In this document: positions 40,357 through 43,558 of the stretch, in pieces | Layout: each line of letters opens with the position of its first letter | Numbering within the stretch: position 1 is the stretch's first letter | From: an uncultured Pseudomonadota bacterium | GTDB lineage: Bacteria > Myxococcota_A > Polyangia > HGW-17 | NCBI GenBank assembly: GCA_938004375.1 | Contig: CALKWH010000211.1 | Coordinates: 1 to 43,558, forward strand | DNA length: 43,558 bases | Direction of reading: 5' to 3' | The notes under the pieces: generated by a model | The model's database searches: none | What the model saw: only the letters and a program-made list of their open reading frames with translations | Told to the model about the DNA's origin: nothing | Program-made: the position numbers and the translations under genes

Positions 40357-42369
40357 CTACGAGATCGTCGCGCCCGGGAAGAGCTCCAGGGCGGGTCCCA
40401 GCGGTGACAGTTTGCCGTCCACGTCCTCGGCGGCCAGGATCATGCCCTCGCTCACGCCGAAGCGCATCTTGCGGGGCTTGAGGTTGGCCAGCACCACGAC
40501 CTGGCGGCCGGTGAGCCACGCCGGATCGACGTGGGCGGCGATACCGGCGAAGATGTTGCGCCGCTCGCGGCCCAGGTCCACGGTGACCTGCAGGAGCTTG
40601 TCCGAGCCCTCGACCTTCTTCGCCTCGAGGACGGTGGCCACCCGCAGGTCGAGCTTGCCGAAGTCGTCGATCTCGATGATTTCCTTGAACGCGGGGACGC
40701 GGTCGCCGGGGCCCGGCGGGGGCGCGAACTGGGCTCGGGTGTCCTCGACCATGGCGGCCACGGCGGCGGGGTCCACGCGGTCCACCAGGCGCTCGAACGG
40801 GGTGAGCGTGGCCGGCGCGAGGGTGAAGTCGGCGTCGGTGAAGGTCCAGGGGGCGGTGGCCTGGAACATGCGCTCGCAGCGGGCCTGGAACTCGGGCAGC
40901 ACGGGGCCGACCAGGATCGCCAGGCCCTTGACGAACGCGAGGGCGGCGGACAGGATCTCCCGAGCCCGCTCGGGCTCGGCGGCCACGAGCTTGAAGGGCT
41001 CGGCGTCCTGCAGGTATTTATTGGCGGTCTCGGCGATGGCGCAGAGCTCGCGCACCGCCCGGGAGAACTCGAAGGCGCGGTAGTGCCCGACGATGGCGGG
41101 CACCTTCTCGCGGGCCTCGGCGAGGATCGCCGCCGCGCCCGGATCCAGCGCGCCGGTCTTCCCTTCGAGGCGCTTGGACAGAAGCGCCACCGAGCGCGAC
41201 GCGAGGTTGGCGAGCTTGTTCACCAGCTCGGCGTTCACCCGCAGCACCAGCTCCTCGAGGTTCAGATCCAGGTCGTCCGGGCCCGGGCCCAGTTTGCTCG
41301 CGTAGTAAAAGCGCAGGAACTGCGGGTCCAGGTGCTTGAGGTAGGTGCGCGCAGTGATCGAGGTGCCCCGGCTCTTGCTCATCTTCTCGCCGTTGACGGT
41401 GAGAAAGCCGTGGATCTGCACCCGGGACGGCAAGGTGTAGCCGCCGTTGTGGAGCATGGCGGGCCAGAACAGCGTGTGGAAATACGTGATGTCCTTGCCG
41501 ATCACGTGGACCACGCGGCAGTCGGCGCCCTTCTCCCACCACCCGGCGAAGTCCAGGCCCTTTTCGTCGCAGTACTTCTGGGTCGTGCCGATGTAGCCCA
41601 CGGGGGCGTCGAGCCACACGTAGAAGTACTTGTCGGGCTCGCCGGGGATCCGGAACCCGAAGTAGGGCGCGTCCCGGGAGATGTCCCACGGGCGCAGCTC
41701 GTGCTTCAGGAAGTTCACCTCGAGCCAGTGGCGCATCTCGGGGTGCAAGTGACCGTCCCCGGTCACCCAGGCCGCGATCTCGGGGCGGGCCTTCTCGAGA
41801 TCGACGAAGTAGTGCACCGAGCTCCGCCGCGTGGGCGCCTTCTGGCACAGCACGCAGAACGAGTTCTTCAGATCCGTGGGATCGTAGGTGGCACCGCACT
41901 TCTCGCAGGAGTCGCCGTACTGGTCCTCGGCGCCGCAGCGGGGGCAGGCGCCCTTGACGAAGCGGTCGGGGAGGAAGCGCTGGTCCTCCTCGCAGTAATA
42001 CTGTTCCACGTCTTTTTTATAGATCAGCCCAGCCTCTTTCAACCGGGTGAAGATCCGCTCGGCGTGGAGGCGGGTCTCGTCCGAGTGCGTGGTGTAGAAC
42101 CGGTCGAACGCGATCTGGAAGCCGGTGAAGTCCTCGAGGTGGCGGCGGTTGTACTCGGCGACCATCTCCTCGGGGGTCTGGCCCTTCTTGCGGGCGTTGA
42201 CCTCGATGGGGGTGCCGTGGCTGTCCGAGGCGCACATGTAGATCACGTCCTCGCCGGCCGCGCGCAGGGCGCGCACGTGGATGTCGGTCATCAGGTACTC
42301 GACCAGGTGGCCGATGTGGATGTCGCCGTTGGCGTAGGGAAGGGCGGACGTGACGAGGGTGCGGGTCAT
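40357..42369 (-). CDS. metG: Methionyl-tRNA synthetase
   Basis: MetG charges tRNA-Met with methionine. The 670-residue protein has the class I signature HIGH (18-21), a zinc-knuckle insertion with CPRC and CEKC (and an additional C-x-x-C in FCVLCQ), KMSKS (329-333), and an alpha-helical anticodon domain (about 370-530). A C-terminal EMAP/OB-fold tRNA-binding domain (about 570-670) is present, with IDDFGKLDLRVATV and LANLKPRKMRFGVSEGMIL. The length fits the dimeric E. coli-type enzyme. ATG 42369 follows AGGAG; an upstream in-frame ATG has no ribosome site. The 85-bp gap to the upstream reductase gene is AT-richer and may hold a promoter. Confidence 0.96.
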   Translation of the reverse strand: MTRTLVTSALPYANGDIHIGHLVEYLMTDIHVRALRAAGEDVIYMCASDSHGTPIEVNARKKGQTPEEMVAEYNRRHLEDFTGFQIAFDRFYTTHSDETRLHAERIFTRLKEAGLIYKKDVEQYYCEEDQRFLPDRFVKGACPRCGAEDQYGDSCEKCGATYDPTDLKNSFCVLCQKAPTRRSSVHYFVDLEKARPEIAAWVTGDGHLHPEMRHWLEVNFLKHELRPWDISRDAPYFGFRIPGEPDKYFYVWLDAPVGYIGTTQKYCDEKGLDFAGWWEKGADCRVVHVIGKDITYFHTLFWPAMLHNGGYTLPSRVQIHGFLTVNGEKMSKSRGTSITARTYLKHLDPQFLRFYYASKLGPGPDDLDLNLEELVLRVNAELVNKLANLASRSVALLSKRLEGKTGALDPGAAAILAEAREKVPAIVGHYRAFEFSRAVRELCAIAETANKYLQDAEPFKLVAAEPERAREILSAALAFVKGLAILVGPVLPEFQARCERMFQATAPWTFTDADFTLAPATLTPFERLVDRVDPAAVAAMVEDTRAQFAPPPGPGDRVPAFKEIIEIDDFGKLDLRVATVLEAKKVEGSDKLLQVTVDLGRERRNIFAGIAAHVDPAWLTGRQVVVLANLKPRKMRFGVSEGMILAAEDVDGKLSPLGPALELFPGATIS

Positions 42370-42454
42370 GCGGGTTCTCCTGGTCCGACGGGCCACTGGG
42401 CCCGTCCGGCGGCGCATTATAGAGGATTTCGGGCGAAACGGGAGCGGAAAATGA

Positions 42455-43558
42455 TCAGACGGTCGGCCAGGCCAGTTCCTTCGCGTTGAGCAAACTCGGG
42501 ACGAGTTGCCGCGTGGGGTCGGCGGCCAGTTCGGTCGTGGAGACGCTCGCCCCGGACGCCGCGGTGGACGCCCCGGCCACAGGCCAGTGGTGCAGCACGC
42601 CGACGCAGTTGAGCGCGGCGAGGGTGGCCATGTCCGAGCGGCTCTCGAGGGTGGCCGAGCCGGTGTGGGGGGACAGCACGACGTTGGGCAGGTCGGTGAG
42701 TCCCTCGACCAGGCTCGGCTCGAATTCGAACACGTCAAGGCCGGCGGTGAACTCGGGGTGGGCGCGCAGGTGGGCGATGAGCGCGGCTTCGTCGACCACC
42801 GGGCCGCGGCTGGCGTTCACGAGCACGGCCGCGGGCTTCATCAGGTCCAGGCGGCGCGCGTCGACCAGGTGGCGCAGCGCGGGGGAGTACGAGGACAGCA
42901 GCACCAGCACGTCGGCGGCGCGGAACAGGTCGTCCACGTCTTCGGTGCGGCGGATCGACGGCGGCCGCTGTCCGTGCTTCTTCGCGACCTCGGCCAGGTC
43001 GGCGACGTAGGCCTCGAGCTCCGGGCGCGGATGGGGATTGAAGTACACCACGTCCATGCCAAAGCCGCCCGCGAGGGATCGCGCGACGCTCTGGCCGATG
43101 CGGCCCGCGCCGAAGAGGCCCAGCGTGCGGCCGGCGACCTGGCGCCCGAGCATGAGCGACGGCAGCCAGCCCTCGAAGCGCCCGTCCCGCATGTAGCGAT
43201 CCCCTTCGGCGATGCGGCGGACCGCCGAGAACACCAGCGCGACGGCGAGCTCGGCGGTGGCCTCGGTGAGCACGCCCGGGGTGTTGCACACCGCGATGCC
43301 CAGTCGGGAGGCGGACGCGAGATCGATGTTGTTCACACCCACGGCGTAGGACGAGATCACCTTGCCGCCGGCGGCCGCGAACCGCTCGAGCACCCGCCCG
43401 TTCCAGGGTTCGTTGAGCTGCCCCAGGGCGCCGTCGCAACGAGTGCCGACGGCGGCGATCAGGTCGTCCTCGCCGAACATGTCCTCGGCGTCGTAGACCT
43501 CCACGCGGCAGTCGTGGGCGGCCAGCAGCTCGACCCACCGCGTCCCCACGAGACGCTT
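42455..43558 (-). CDS. D-2-hydroxyacid dehydrogenase, HPR1-type hydroxypyruvate reductase (5'-partial)
   Basis: An NAD(P)-dependent reductase of the D-2-hydroxyacid dehydrogenase family, probably converting hydroxypyruvate (or glyoxylate) to D-glycerate (or glycolate). The Rossmann motif is LFGAGRIGQS. The catalytic Arg, Glu and His lie in NASRGPVVDE, LDVFEFEP and SPHTGSA. Several stretches resemble plant peroxisomal HPR1: GTRWVELLAAHDCRVEV at the start, SYAVGVNNIDLASASRLGIA, MRDGRFEGWLPSLMLGR, MATLAALN and the C-terminal VPSLLNAKELAWP. The frame stays open to the window edge, and the GTG at 43549 is probably internal, so a few N-terminal residues are missing. No other photorespiratory or serine-cycle gene is visible. 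Confidence 0.85.
   Translation of the reverse strand, partial: KRLVGTRWVELLAAHDCRVEVYDAEDMFGEDDLIAAVGTRCDGALGQLNEPWNGRVLERFAAAGGKVISSYAVGVNNIDLASASRLGIAVCNTPGVLTEATAELAVALVFSAVRRIAEGDRYMRDGRFEGWLPSLMLGRQVAGRTLGLFGAGRIGQSVARSLAGGFGMDVVYFNPHPRPELEAYVADLAEVAKKHGQRPPSIRRTEDVDDLFRAADVLVLLSSYSPALRHLVDARRLDLMKPAAVLVNASRGPVVDEAALIAHLRAHPEFTAGLDVFEFEPSLVEGLTDLPNVVLSPHTGSATLESRSDMATLAALNCVGVLHHWPVAGASTAASGASVSTTELAADPTRQLVPSLLNAKELAWPTV

Overview
The window is GC-rich bacterial DNA with tightly packed genes. The likely source is a Myxococcota/Bradymonadota-type ('deltaproteobacterial') diderm. This is inferred from a PEGA/zinc-ribbon Ser/Thr kinase, seven predicted lipoproteins (several with Asn-rich linkers, Cys-rich repeats, RCC1 or FG-GAP propellers, or an IgGFc-binding-type domain), outer-membrane barrels, and a Gld-like ABC operon. 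No 16S rRNA or other taxonomic marker is present. Bases 8-49 are an Illumina sequencing adapter, so the left edge is a contig end and genuine sequence begins at about base 50. The right edge cuts a gene.

Layout. 50-1823 (minus): TolC-like outer-membrane protein and a 3'-truncated TatB. 2118-7844 (plus): membrane Ser/Thr kinase, periplasmic four-repeat TPR protein, tandem cNMP-binding protein and outer-membrane barrel, a plausible envelope-signalling operon. 7851-10653 (plus): mtaB, an isochorismatase-like hydrolase and a thioredoxin-reductase-like flavoprotein lacking the redox Cys pair, with overlapping ends. 10637-13113 (minus): IgGFc-binding-type lipoprotein and a secreted ComEA-like helix-hairpin-helix protein. 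13371-17712 (plus): LamB-like porin, GH13 amylase lipoprotein and RNase-Z-like metallohydrolase, suggesting extracellular alpha-glucan use. 17713 to about 20100 (plus): a visibly AT-richer island with a Cys-rich/RCC1 lipoprotein, merging into queG. 21041-22579 (plus): ECF sigma factor and zinc-finger anti-sigma factor. 22884-27069 (plus): REC-GAF-HD-GYP regulator and gyrA, which has Leu at the quinolone-determining Ser position. 27166-31275 (plus): AtpZ-like, YihY-like, CPBP protease, an unknown membrane protein and a lipoprotein. 31291-37287 (minus): a four-gene, translationally coupled Gld-like ABC operon. 37405-40098 (plus): FG-GAP lipoprotein and Asn-rich lipoprotein. 40111-43558 (minus): small membrane protein, metG and a plant-HPR1-like hydroxypyruvate reductase, truncated at the window edge.

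No rRNA, tRNA, CRISPR array, insertion sequence or phage gene was recognised. Core genes (gyrA, metG, queG, mtaB) are interleaved with lineage-type envelope genes. The most unusual items are the AT-rich RCC1 island, the LamB-amylase pair, the kinase-TPR-cNMP-barrel operon, the GldF-GldG fusion and the GyrA Leu87 residue. No single locus is clearly a new defence or mobile system.
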